64,000 nucleotides of DNA, from NCBI GenBank assembly GCA_050011775.1, contig JBEKIL010000001.1, positions 248,001 through 312,000 on the forward strand, read 5' to 3'. The DNA comes from CAVZMI01 sp050011775 (GTDB lineage: Bacteria > Bacteroidota > Ignavibacteria > UBA10030 > CAVZMI01). Position numbers and translations under genes: made by a program. The notes below the pieces were generated by a model. That model was not told the DNA's origin and searched no databases. It worked only from the letters and a program-made list of their open reading frames with translations. Shown here piece by piece: positions 36,405-44,947 of the stretch (the stretch's first letter is position 1; each line of letters begins with the position of its first letter).

Positions 36405-36560
36405 TTATTTCAACAGAACAAGCTTCTTCGACTCCACATACTTACTGGCCTGAAGACGATAGACGTAGACGCCGCTCGAGAAATGATCTGCATTCCAATT
36501 GATGTTGTCCGTAGCGGCACCGATATCGGCACTGAGGGCGATTCTTAACAGCATTTTATT
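36405..36560 (-). pseudogene. Orphan type IX sorting tail fragment
   Basis: On the minus strand the frame ending at the TAA at 36405-36407 encodes a short tail: NWNADHFSSGVYVYRLQASK then YVESKKLVLLK, which is the end of a type IX sorting domain (compare SSGVYYYCLKAGNFV in the propeller gene). The upstream bases continue as ALSADIGAATDNI without the YPNPFN start and without a parent gene. It is probably the ruin of a deleted secreted-protein gene. The adjacent gene-free region to 36645 shows nothing else. Confidence 0.7.
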
Positions 36561-36645
36561 GTTGAAGTGGGAACAAATGCGTTTAATATTATTCAGCTCT
36601 TGACTAAATCAACTCTCTCCATGTTATTTAAATATTAGAGATCCG

Positions 36646-37575
36646 TCAACTCAAATATCTGTTTTCATTATGCCAGATCAAATTCTCCCTGGATGGTCGA
36701 GGCGCACCTATTCTTGGTTCTCGGATCAAGGTACCGTGAAATGCGTAGTACTCGTGACCGTTTTCATAATCCTCACGAATATGCCTGCTTACTTCTATGT
36801 GGTAATCTGGCGTCACGGTAACATACCCGCGGTCCAGAAGAGTGTGAAGATCACTTCGAAGAAGAAGACCATTATCGATTTGATGAAGACCACCCTCATT
36901 ATAAGGACGAATATGAGCGGCTTGAAGAACCGGGAGAACCTTTTCACCGGTGACTACACATTTGCGTTCATAAGCATCAGTGACAACAATCCGAAAGGCA
37001 CCTTGGCCAAGTCGGGGTCGCATGAGGATTAGAGTTCCATAGCGCGCCTCAGGCTCTGCTACCATTGGGGCAATTGTTGCCAATTGGTGCGAAAGCCGGA
37101 TGTGTTCTATTACATTTTTGTACATGGAAAGACCCGGTTCTTGTGTAACGTCATAGCTGCGACCTTGAACAATGTTGCTTTTCCAATCTTCAGGGACAGG
37201 GACCCAATTTTGTTCTTTGAAAAAGAATGGTTGAGAAAGAAGAATACATCCAATCGTGTAGTCTTCGTGTGGTCGAGAGGGTTGTCTGCGGTATTTCTTG
37301 ATCCGTTGGCGCATCTCTTCAAGTGAAGTTGCACCATTTCCGATGCCAAAAGTTTCCCAGGCTAGGGTTATAGGAAGTAATGTAGAATATGCAAAAAAAC
37401 CGCCACCGATAATAACATTTCTTCGATGTGGTTTGAAAAGAAAAAACTCGCCTTGATTCAACGACCTGAAAGTTTTTTTACCACCAGGCTGCCAAAAATT
37501 GATTTCGTCGATTCCCGGTTGCGACGCCAGAAGATCAAACCATTCTGAATCCGTTATGGCTACAAACGCGTTCAT
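36646..37575 (-). CDS. HNH endonuclease with N-terminal PUA-like domain
   Basis: This 309-residue protein has an N-terminal alpha-beta domain (INFWQPGG, LNQGEFFLFKPHRRN, GGGFFAYSTLLPITLAWETF) of EVE/PUA-like type, and a C-terminal HNH nuclease with CVVTGEKVLPVLQAAHIRPY (H221), the DNGLLL Asn (N235) and SDLHTLLD (H244). Both histidines and the Asn are intact. Such fusions are candidate modification-dependent restriction enzymes, but the target is unknown. No methylase partner is adjacent. A GGAAC/GTTCC repeat array lies upstream of the ATG. It is a single gene between the hydrogenase and efflux operons. Confidence 0.78.
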   Translation of the reverse strand: MNAFVAITDSEWFDLLASQPGIDEINFWQPGGKKTFRSLNQGEFFLFKPHRRNVIIGGGFFAYSTLLPITLAWETFGIGNGATSLEEMRQRIKKYRRQPSRPHEDYTIGCILLSQPFFFKEQNWVPVPEDWKSNIVQGRSYDVTQEPGLSMYKNVIEHIRLSHQLATIAPMVAEPEARYGTLILMRPRLGQGAFRIVVTDAYERKCVVTGEKVLPVLQAAHIRPYNEGGLHQIDNGLLLRSDLHTLLDRGYVTVTPDYHIEVSRHIREDYENGHEYYAFHGTLIREPRIGAPRPSRENLIWHNENRYLS

Positions 37576-37608
37576 CTATTACACATTAGGTTCATAAACT
37601 CAGAAAAA

Positions 37609-37685
37609 GGAACGTGTTCCTTTCTATCTTTATGTTCCCAAATGGAACATTAAGTTTTCGAAATATTTTTGCATGAGTTGGAACA
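37609..37685 (-). promoter_or_regulatory. GGAAC/GTTCC operator-like array upstream of HNH gene
   Basis: Within 77 bp upstream of the HNH start are GGAACGTGTTCC (37609-37620), TGTTCCCAAATGGAACA (37633-37649) and a half site TTGGAACA (37678-37685). The repeated dyads suggest binding of a dimeric regulator, of the sort that controls restriction genes. No regulator gene is adjacent. Confidence 0.5.
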
Positions 37686-37981
37686 TAAAATCTACTGGAA
37701 ATCGGTCAATATTACATCACGCCTCTAGTTAAGGTGGTGGTAAGTTCCTGATAGCGAGAGTGTACAAAATTGGGTAGTGAAAAGCAAACGTAGCGGGGAG
37801 GGCGTTGAATACTGATTAGGCTAGTGAGTTACATTTCTTTGCTTTTTACTAGATCCCGATTGTCATCGGGATGACCAGTTCCATTTCGATTCTGGCTGAT
37901 AAAAAAACGTCTCCCCCCTTTTTCAAGGTGGGCTACGATCTACGATCCGTAGGACTCGTAGAGAGACACAGAGAGGTTCGT
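37686..37981. other. Gap between HNH gene and RND gene
   Basis: About 300 bp without genes. It contains the palindrome ATCCCGAT-TGTC-ATCGGGAT (37853-37872), the same unit as at 28096-28114. Nothing else is assigned. Confidence 0.6.
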
Positions 37982-40900
37982 CTATTTCACAGGCACTTCG
38001 CCCGCAACCGACACCGGCCGATCCTTCCATGGTAAATGCGAAGCCCATGCAACTCTCTTGAAGAGAGCAGGGACCTTATCTCGCAATCCTTCCATGTACA
38101 TGTAAATGACCGGGACCAGAACAAGCGTCAGTACAGTCGAACTTGTCAAACCGCAAATCACAACGATCGCCATTCCCTGCCGCATTTCGGAAGCCGCACC
38201 GAGTGCAAATGCAAGGGGCATCATGCCGAAGACCATCGTCGCGGTCGTCATGAGAATCGGCCGCAGACGTGTCTTGCCCGCTTCAAGAAGCGCCTCGCGC
38301 ATTGCATATCCGCGCGACCGCAGCGTGTTAGTGAAGTCCACAAGCAGAATGGCATTCTTCGTCACCAATCCCATCAGCATAATTATCCCGATCATCGTGA
38401 GCATGCTTAATGTGATGCCTGTGATTGCAAGACCGGTCAGCGCTCCCACCAGCGCCACCGGTAATGAGAACATGATCGTAAATGGATGGACGTACGACTC
38501 GAATAAACTCACCATGATCATATAGACAAAAAGTATTGCCAGAGTGAGTGCGATCGACATATCACTGAACATATCGCGCATGTTCTCGGTATCGCCGCCG
38601 TAGAACACTGTGATTCCGGCCGGGATCCCTGATTTGTTGATGGTTTTTTCAACCTCTGCGTTTACCTGACCGAGCGATACTTCCTTCGAAATGTTCGAGG
38701 CGATTGTGACAAGGCGTTCGCGGTTCTTCCGCTGGATTTCCATAGGGCCTTTGCCGTGATAGATCTTTGCAACCTGGTCGAGCTGAACTGTCTGACCGTA
38801 ATGGTTGAGTAACGTAATCTTCCCAACATCATCGGCACTGACACGGCTCGCTTTGTTTAGAACGACGCGTGTATCATATTCCGTATCGCCTTCCTGATAT
38901 TTCGTGGCAATGTCGCCTTCGATTGCCGTTCGGACGGCGAGGCCAATTTCGCCGAGAGTAAGCCCCATCTTTGCGGCTTTCTCGCGGTCGACCTCGATCT
39001 TCAGCTCGGGTTTTCCTTCCTCCCAGGATGAAGTAACATCCATGGTTCCCTTTGTGTTGGCAATAATATCGGAGACCTTTTCGGAAAAAGCGATCACCTG
39101 CTGTAAATCGCTGCCGATAATTTCGACCTGAAACGGATACGCATTTGCCGATCCCCACATACTCATGGTGCTGAAATTTGTTTTGAGTCCGGGAATTGTT
39201 GCTGCAAAGCGTTGAATATCCTTCATGACGCCGTCAGTCGTCTTCTTCCGTTTTGATTTGTTGATCAGTTTGATCTGAGTCTGCCCGACATTCGATTGTT
39301 CGGCATTTTTCCATTGAGTCTGCTGTTTCCCGATTGTCGAAAGATATCTATCGACCTCCGGCATTGATGCAATATATTTTTCAACCCGACTGATCGCTTC
39401 ATCGGTTTTTTCAATTGTTGTACCGAGCGGCATGTCAAAGTTCACCGCAAATTCACCACGGTCGCTTGCGGTCATGAATTCCGAGCCGATGAAACCGAGG
39501 GGAACGAATGACAAACTAATAATAAGAAGTCCTCCGCTCACGGCAAGAATAGTCCGCCGGTGATCGAGCGACCATGCGAGGAGTGTTCGATAACGCTCTC
39601 CGAGTAGCACCTGATATTCTTCGAGGACGTTGGTGATCCGTTCCATCCAGGAACCTTTAACGTGTTCAACTATCTTCATCCAACGTGAAGCAAGAAGCGG
39701 TGTCAGTGTGAAAGAGACAAGTAATGAGAACAATGTGGAGATAACGATGGTGATTCCAAACTGACCCAGAATTCTTCCTATCATGCCGCCGACCAGTGAT
39801 ATCGGGAGAAAAACGACGACATCGACAAGAGTAATGGCAATAGCGGCAAATCCGATTTCGCTTCGCCCGTTTATGGCTGCACTCCGTTGATCTTCACCGT
39901 GCTCGATATGGCGGTGGATATTCTCAAGAACAACAATCGAGTCGTCGACCAGAATTCCGATCACCAGCGCGAGCGCCATCGTCGATACCATGTTCAACGT
40001 ATAATTGAACAGGTACATGAAAAAGAAAGTCGAGATTAGAGACGTTGGAATAGCAAGAAGAACGATTAATGAATTCCGAACGCTGTTCAGGAATAAAAAT
40101 AGAATAATGGCCACCATAATAATGGCAAGAAAAAGGTCGCGCTGAACGTCGGAGAGAGAATTCCGTGTAAAATCGGTGATATCCTGAGCAACGGTAAAAT
40201 GAATCCTTCCGCCGTTCTCTTTCTCAAGCCGCTGCATCCGCTCTCCGAGCCGGTCACTTGTTTTTACCGAATTTGCATCCGATTGTTTCTGGATCGTCAG
40301 CGCAATGGAGCTCTCGCCGTTCAGACGGCTATATGTGAAATCTTCTTTATGAGTATCCTTCACGTCGGCAATATCTTTTAGATAGATCATCCCCGTGGGT
40401 GTTGCCGCCACGACCATATTCTTCAGTTCTTCGACCGATTTGAATTTTCCGGCAAGGCGGACAATATATTGATTCAGGCGTTCATCGACCTTACCGGTCG
40501 GGAAATCCAGATTCTCGCGGGCGAGGGCCTGGGATACCTGTAATATTGATAATTCGTAGGCACGAAGCTTCTGGTTGTCGACTTCGACACGAATTTCACG
40601 TTCCTGGCCACCGACGATTGTTACGGCAGAAACGCCTTCTACCTGTTCGAGGGCCGGCTTCATTCTATCCTTTGTAAATTGGTACAATTCTCTCGGTTCC
40701 ATTGTGCCGGTTAGCGATAAACGAAGGATAGGAAACGAATTCAAATCGGCTTTCGAGACGCGTGGAGTGTACGCTTCTCTTGGTAATTTATTTTGTACCT
40801 GTCCCACACGCCGCTGAACTTCGTTTGTAACTTCATCGACCGTGACCGAAAACTTAAATTGTGCGAGAACGACAGAAACACCCTCGTATGAATACGACCG

Positions 40901-41140
40901 GACATTGTCGAGCTGTTCCACTGCACTCACCGCTTCCTCGATAGGTTTGCTGACAAGCGATTCGATTTCTTTCGGGCCCGCCCCGGGATATACGGTCACG
41001 ACCGACACCATCGGCCAATCCATTGCCGGCAGAAGGTCAACGCCCATGCGTGTATAACCGAAGATGCCGAGGACCGCAAATGCCACGAAGATCATCGTCA
41101 TGAATGCCGGGCGTTTGAGAGCCAGTTCAGTAAGTTTCAT
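37982..41140 (-). CDS. RND efflux pump inner-membrane permease (HAE1 family)
   Basis: This 1052-residue RND transporter has the 12-helix topology and two large periplasmic loops. The N-terminus ALKRPAFMTMIFVAFAVLG and GVDLLPAMDWP are typical. The proton-relay Asp pair is in VIGILVDDSIVVLENIHRH. The C-terminal helices end GLTSSTVLTLVLVPVIYMYM. It pumps drugs or other hydrophobics from membrane and periplasm to the TolC duct using the proton gradient. It is the last gene of a tetR-tolC-adaptor-RND operon (minus strand), 12 nt after the adaptor gene. Confidence 0.94.
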   Translation of the reverse strand: MKLTELALKRPAFMTMIFVAFAVLGIFGYTRMGVDLLPAMDWPMVSVVTVYPGAGPKEIESLVSKPIEEAVSAVEQLDNVRSYSYEGVSVVLAQFKFSVTVDEVTNEVQRRVGQVQNKLPREAYTPRVSKADLNSFPILRLSLTGTMEPRELYQFTKDRMKPALEQVEGVSAVTIVGGQEREIRVEVDNQKLRAYELSILQVSQALARENLDFPTGKVDERLNQYIVRLAGKFKSVEELKNMVVAATPTGMIYLKDIADVKDTHKEDFTYSRLNGESSIALTIQKQSDANSVKTSDRLGERMQRLEKENGGRIHFTVAQDITDFTRNSLSDVQRDLFLAIIMVAIILFLFLNSVRNSLIVLLAIPTSLISTFFFMYLFNYTLNMVSTMALALVIGILVDDSIVVLENIHRHIEHGEDQRSAAINGRSEIGFAAIAITLVDVVVFLPISLVGGMIGRILGQFGITIVISTLFSLLVSFTLTPLLASRWMKIVEHVKGSWMERITNVLEEYQVLLGERYRTLLAWSLDHRRTILAVSGGLLIISLSFVPLGFIGSEFMTASDRGEFAVNFDMPLGTTIEKTDEAISRVEKYIASMPEVDRYLSTIGKQQTQWKNAEQSNVGQTQIKLINKSKRKKTTDGVMKDIQRFAATIPGLKTNFSTMSMWGSANAYPFQVEIIGSDLQQVIAFSEKVSDIIANTKGTMDVTSSWEEGKPELKIEVDREKAAKMGLTLGEIGLAVRTAIEGDIATKYQEGDTEYDTRVVLNKASRVSADDVGKITLLNHYGQTVQLDQVAKIYHGKGPMEIQRKNRERLVTIASNISKEVSLGQVNAEVEKTINKSGIPAGITVFYGGDTENMRDMFSDMSIALTLAILFVYMIMVSLFESYVHPFTIMFSLPVALVGALTGLAITGITLSMLTMIGIIMLMGLVTKNAILLVDFTNTLRSRGYAMREALLEAGKTRLRPILMTTATMVFGMMPLAFALGAASEMRQGMAIVVICGLTSSTVLTLVLVPVIYMYMEGLRDKVPALFKRVAWASHLPWKDRPVSVAGEVPVK

Positions 41141-41152
41141 TGAAAATCCCCT

Positions 41153-42259
41153 TTATTTGTACTGGACCGGTGATCCATCTTTGAGTTTTTTCTGGCCGAA
41201 TGAAATGACCAGGTCGCCTTTTTTCAATCCATCGATCACTTGAACTTTGTCGGCCGAACGGATGCCGAGTTTAACTGACCGAAGCTTTGCTATGTTATTC
41301 TCAACAACGTACACCTGCGGACCTGTATCTTCATTCATTAATGATTCTTTCGAAATTATCAGGGCGTTTTGTGCGGTACGAACCTGAATCGACACACGCG
41401 CAAACATCCCGGCTTTCAACACACTGACGTTTTTATTCTCAACAATTACTTCGACCGGATAAGAATGTCCGTTCGGAGTTTCGGTTTTTGCACCGATTGT
41501 ATAAACCATACCTTTGAATTCGGTGGAAGGATCCGAATCAATACGAAGCGTAGCCGGCTGTTTTACCCGGAGCAGTCCGATCTGCTCTTCCGGGATCGAA
41601 AGCTTCACTTTCACCTTGCTGATATCCACGACATTAGCCACATCGCGTCCGGGCGAAACCATTTCACCAAGATCGACACGCCGTGAAGCCACGATGCCGT
41701 TGATTGGCGATTTTATCTTTGTATCGTCGTATTGCCGCTGGGCAAGTTTCAAGCCGACGAGTGCCGATTTGTACTGTGCTTCCGCTGCCTGCATTCCCAG
41801 TTTGTTTCCTTCAAGCTCGGCGTCGGAGATATCCTTTGATGCAAAGAGCTTCTGAGCACGCGCATAATCCTTCTGAGATTTTGTGAAATTAGTTTCAGCA
41901 GCAAGCAATTGAGCTTTGGCTTGTTCCACGGCAATTGCGCGCAGCTCGTCGTCGATCTGAAAAAGCATCTGTCCGGTTTTAACATGGTCGCCCACTTTTA
42001 CGGCGACACGTGTTACGCGTCCGGCTGTCTCCGAACTGACGACGGCATCGGTCATGGCAGAGACGTTGCCGACAGCGGTAATGGTTTCGGAAAGCGGAGA
42101 TACAACCACCGGTGAGACTTCAACAGCCACAGGCGCCGTAGTTGACGTCTGATTACTTGTTGCCGTACTGTTCCGAGAACTGATCGCGGCAATGATAATG
42201 ATGACGGTAATTACAATAATACCGCTTATTGTTCTTTTTGAAAGTAAATATTTTTTCAT
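41153..42259 (-). CDS. RND efflux periplasmic adaptor (membrane fusion protein)
   Basis: This 368-residue protein starts with a cytoplasmic KKYLLSKRT and an anchor helix (GIIVITVIIIIAAIS). The body has the lipoyl-like VAVKVGDHVKTGQMLFQIDD, the alpha-helical hairpin (AKAQLLAAETNFTKSQKDYAR), the barrel domain and the membrane-proximal domain (VIDGLKKGDLVISFG). It couples the RND pump to the TolC-like duct. The ATG at 42259 with GAGGGA upstream is preferred over an upstream ATG at 42313 which lies inside the tolC-like gene's end. It overlaps neither neighbour. Confidence 0.92.
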   Translation of the reverse strand: MKKYLLSKRTISGIIVITVIIIIAAISSRNSTATSNQTSTTAPVAVEVSPVVVSPLSETITAVGNVSAMTDAVVSSETAGRVTRVAVKVGDHVKTGQMLFQIDDELRAIAVEQAKAQLLAAETNFTKSQKDYARAQKLFASKDISDAELEGNKLGMQAAEAQYKSALVGLKLAQRQYDDTKIKSPINGIVASRRVDLGEMVSPGRDVANVVDISKVKVKLSIPEEQIGLLRVKQPATLRIDSDPSTEFKGMVYTIGAKTETPNGHSYPVEVIVENKNVSVLKAGMFARVSIQVRTAQNALIISKESLMNEDTGPQVYVVENNIAKLRSVKLGIRSADKVQVIDGLKKGDLVISFGQKKLKDGSPVQYK

Positions 42260-42281
42260 GAATCCCTCGAGAATGATAAAG

Positions 42282-43694
42282 CTATTTTGTAATAACACCC
42301 GTTGCACGCTCAAATTGAATTTCAGAAATATAATAATCGTATAGAGCTGTTATGTAATTTGTCTTCGCAGATGTATAGGCGGTCTGGACGTCAATGACAT
42401 CGATATTTGAAGCTCCGCCGGTCTCGTACCGCCGGGTAACGGAATTAAGTACGTCGAGAGCCTGACGCAGGCCTTTGTGCGTTGTCTCGATTTTCATTTT
42501 TGCTGCATTAACATTTAACTGCGCATTTGTCGCCTGCATCACCAGGCCTGTCTTGAAGCTCTCGATTTGTTCTTCAGTCCTGTAGTATTCAGCGTAGGAA
42601 CGTTCCAGGCTGGTAAAGTCGCCAAAACTGTTGAAGATCGGATATTTCACAGAGAGAGTCAGCGCCCAGGGCCGGATTCCATCAAGGGCGACGGATCCGT
42701 TTCGTTCCCATCCATATTGATAGACAAAATTAATTCTCGGAAGAAAATTTGTCCAGGCCTTACTGATATTGATGCTCGCGAGGCGGAGATTTGTTTCCAT
42801 CGCCAGCATTGATGGGTGACCTGAGAGTCGGTCGAAAGTTATATGGGCGGTCCCGCCTTGTGAGGCGGGCTCCCCTGTACCGCCCATAGGCGCAAAATTT
42901 CCGGTGAAGGCTGTATCGACTGGCACCGCGGTTACGGAATCTGCCTGCACAATCTTTTCAAGCGTGAATTCTTTATGGAGATCGACCCCCATGAGATCGT
43001 TCAGCTGGAGTTTTGCTAGAGCAAGATAATTTCTTGCCGTGATTAGGTTCGCTTCATCGGCCGAGTACTGTACCTCCCAGCGGAGGACATCTGTCTCTGT
43101 GCGGGTACCGAGCTCGGCACGGCGCTTTGTCATCTCAAGATAGCGCTTGGTACGTTCGAGCGATTCGGTCGCAAGAGCGACAAATTCTTCGGCTTTCAAT
43201 ACATTCAAGTATGTTATTTTTATTTTCGCAATGATATCCTGTTCGGTATCCAGATATGAATACTCGCTGTGGTCTCTTATTGCGCCAGCTGCGCTCAACC
43301 CGACAATTTCCAGTCCTCCGTTGAACACAGGCTGCACAACCGTAAGATTGGTTTCGTACGAGTTGAGATATGCAAAAGGCTTGATATTTTCTAGTGCCGA
43401 AGGGGGCAATCCCAGCGCACTTGCACCAAGTTTAATAAAATCGATTGCTGCGTTTGCCCGGATATACGTATCCTGATCGATACGGGTCGCAGATGAAGAG
43501 AGCTCGACCTTTGGGAGAAAATTCGTTACCGAGTTCCATTTTCCCCAGCGTGCAGCCGAGAGATCGTATTGTGCACTCCTAAGCATGTGATTCTGCTCCA
43601 GGGCAATATCGATTGCTTTCTCGATTGTGAGTAGTTCCTGCGATTGTGCCGTTAGCGTGAAGCCGAAGAGAAGAAACAGAAATTTTTTTTTCAT
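42282..43694 (-). CDS. TolC-like outer-membrane efflux protein
   Basis: This 470-residue protein has a signal peptide (KKFLFLLFGFTLTAQS) and the two outer-membrane-efflux-protein repeats, with long helices such as SLERTKRYLEMTKRRAELGT, then DVLRWEVQYS, and the conserved ASNIDVIDVQ region near the C-terminus. It forms the trimeric outer-membrane duct of the pump. An in-frame 47-bp palindromic segment (42842-42888) encodes an extra MGGTGEPASQGGTAH region at about residues 268-285. It lies 5 nt downstream of tetR. Confidence 0.92.
   Translation of the reverse strand: MKKKFLFLLFGFTLTAQSQELLTIEKAIDIALEQNHMLRSAQYDLSAARWGKWNSVTNFLPKVELSSSATRIDQDTYIRANAAIDFIKLGASALGLPPSALENIKPFAYLNSYETNLTVVQPVFNGGLEIVGLSAAGAIRDHSEYSYLDTEQDIIAKIKITYLNVLKAEEFVALATESLERTKRYLEMTKRRAELGTRTETDVLRWEVQYSADEANLITARNYLALAKLQLNDLMGVDLHKEFTLEKIVQADSVTAVPVDTAFTGNFAPMGGTGEPASQGGTAHITFDRLSGHPSMLAMETNLRLASINISKAWTNFLPRINFVYQYGWERNGSVALDGIRPWALTLSVKYPIFNSFGDFTSLERSYAEYYRTEEQIESFKTGLVMQATNAQLNVNAAKMKIETTHKGLRQALDVLNSVTRRYETGGASNIDVIDVQTAYTSAKTNYITALYDYYISEIQFERATGVITK
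42842..42888. repeat. Palindromic element inside the tolC-like gene
   Basis: TATGGGCGGT (42842-42851) pairs with ACCGCCCATA (42879-42888), and an inner CCCGCCT/AGGCGGG stem lies between. The element reads through in frame and adds a Gly/Ser/Thr-rich loop to an otherwise helical protein, as with Rickettsia palindromic elements, which are in-frame palindromes within genes. Confidence 0.75.
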
Positions 43695-43699
43695 GAATA

Positions 43700-44374
43700 T
43701 TATTCCGTCAACATGTCTTTGTAGATTTCCTTGGCTTTCTCCGTCATCATTGCTTCGAGGAGAAATGAATTTGAGAGTTTCAATGTTACTTCAAGATCAA
43801 TCCCCATTGCATCATGCCAGTAAATCGGATCGCGGTCCATCTGGCGCATGAGCCCGTTCGAATTCGACCAGAACATGATTGCAACCTGACGGGCATTCAG
43901 GTTCGGACGCATCATTCCATCATCGATTGCCTGTTGTATGGTATCGAAGAATGCGGTCCAGATTTTCTGACTCGATACCGAGCATATCTGCTTCATTTCT
44001 TCCGAAACCTGCTTATGAAACTGCGGTGTCTCATAAAAATCCATCATTAAAAAATATTTTCTATTAGCCTTGAAAAACTCGAAATATGCATCACCGAAGA
44101 GTCCGATTTTTCTAATTGCAGGCTGATCCGTCTCGGTTATTTTTAGAAACATATCGAGTAGAATATCCATCCCGCGCAGGACGACGGCGAGATAGAGGTC
44201 TTCCTTACTTTTATAGTAGAGGTAAATCGTCCCTTTACTCACTTCAGCCGTATCGGCGATATCGTCCATCGTAGCGGCCTGGAGTCCTTTTTCGAAAAAG
44301 ACCTTCTGAGCAGCACTTATAATCTCTTCCCGCCGTTGTTCTTTCTCGCGTTCCTTCCGTTCCTGGATTCCCAT
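43700..44374 (-). CDS. TetR family repressor
   Basis: This 224-residue DNA-binding regulator has the TetR helix-turn-helix (IISAAQKVFFEKGLQAATMD, then DIADTAEVSKGTIYLYYKSK) and a ligand domain. It is the first gene of the efflux operon and very likely represses it: an operator (TGACTGGTGGTCA) overlaps the start of transcription, and a second lies upstream of the promoter. Efflux substrates probably induce it. The ATG at 44374 is chosen because the basic N-terminus precedes the DNA-binding domain at normal spacing. Confidence 0.92.
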   Translation of the reverse strand: MGIQERKEREKEQRREEIISAAQKVFFEKGLQAATMDDIADTAEVSKGTIYLYYKSKEDLYLAVVLRGMDILLDMFLKITETDQPAIRKIGLFGDAYFEFFKANRKYFLMMDFYETPQFHKQVSEEMKQICSVSSQKIWTAFFDTIQQAIDDGMMRPNLNARQVAIMFWSNSNGLMRQMDRDPIYWHDAMGIDLEVTLKLSNSFLLEAMMTEKAKEIYKDMLTE

Positions 44375-44394
44375 TATTACCTCATTATGATAAC

Positions 44395-44407
44395 TGACTG
44401 GTGGTCA
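44395..44407 (-). promoter_or_regulatory. TetR operator 1 (TGAC-N5-GTCA)
   Basis: TGACTGGTGGTCA is a dyad with 5-nt spacer located about 7-19 nt after the predicted transcription start of the tetR operon; it shares the spacing and ends of operator 2. Confidence 0.6.
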
Positions 44408-44420
44408 TTGGTTGTACTCG

Positions 44421-44449
44421 AATATAATATATTAAAAATCATTAGTCAA
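44421..44449 (-). promoter_or_regulatory. Promoter of the tetR-efflux operon
   Basis: On the minus strand TTGACT (44444-44449) and TATATT (44421-44426) are separated by exactly 17 nt; near-consensus sigma-70 type. It is flanked by the two operators. Confidence 0.7.
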
Positions 44450-44485
44450 TACTGAAATTAATAAAATTGGCTTAATTTTAATTAA

Positions 44486-44498
44486 TGACTTCCGGTCA
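44486..44498 (-). promoter_or_regulatory. TetR operator 2 (TGAC-N5-GTCA)
   Basis: TGACTTCCGGTCA, the partner of operator 1, lies about 37 nt upstream of the -35 box, which would allow DNA looping or cooperative repression. Confidence 0.5.
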
Positions 44499-44845
44499 GT
44501 TATGGAAGAATACGAAGACTCACTTATAAAAGTTACAGTATAGGGGGATTTTTTTCTGTCAGTGAATTCTTATTCCGTTATTGTTTTCCAAAACATTTAT
44601 ATAAGCCGGTTTTAAAATCGATGGTCATTTAATTACTATCAATCCTGTTGAGACGATCTGTTTGTAGAAAATTTTTTGAGTTAATGGCGTTCCACACAAA
44701 TTTATTAAAAAATAAATTTTAACGTGTCCAGCCAGAATTTCCCGATATTATCATATCTTGATACAGATTGACAATATGGTTGGAGGAAGAAAAAAACGGT
44801 ATTCATACAAAGGGAATGAAAAGTAACAAAAGGCGAAAATAAACC
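44499..44845. other. Gene-free gap before the protease promoter
   Basis: About 350 AT-rich bp between the tetR control region and the promoter of the trypsin-like gene. I see no coding frame, hairpin or repeat that stands out. Confidence 0.55.
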
Positions 44846-44874
44846 TTGACATTTAACACAAATTTGAGTAAAAT
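44846..44874 (+). promoter_or_regulatory. Sigma-70 type promoter of the trypsin-like lipoprotein gene
   Basis: TTGACA (44846-44851, full consensus) and TAAAAT (44869-44874) with a 17-nt spacer, about 75 nt upstream of the ATG. Confidence 0.75.
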
Positions 44875-44947
44875 TTTCAAATTTCATCTCTTAAAACATC
44901 ATTCTCACAAATCACTGTTCAGCTCTTTTTAAAAAAGGAGAATCTCT

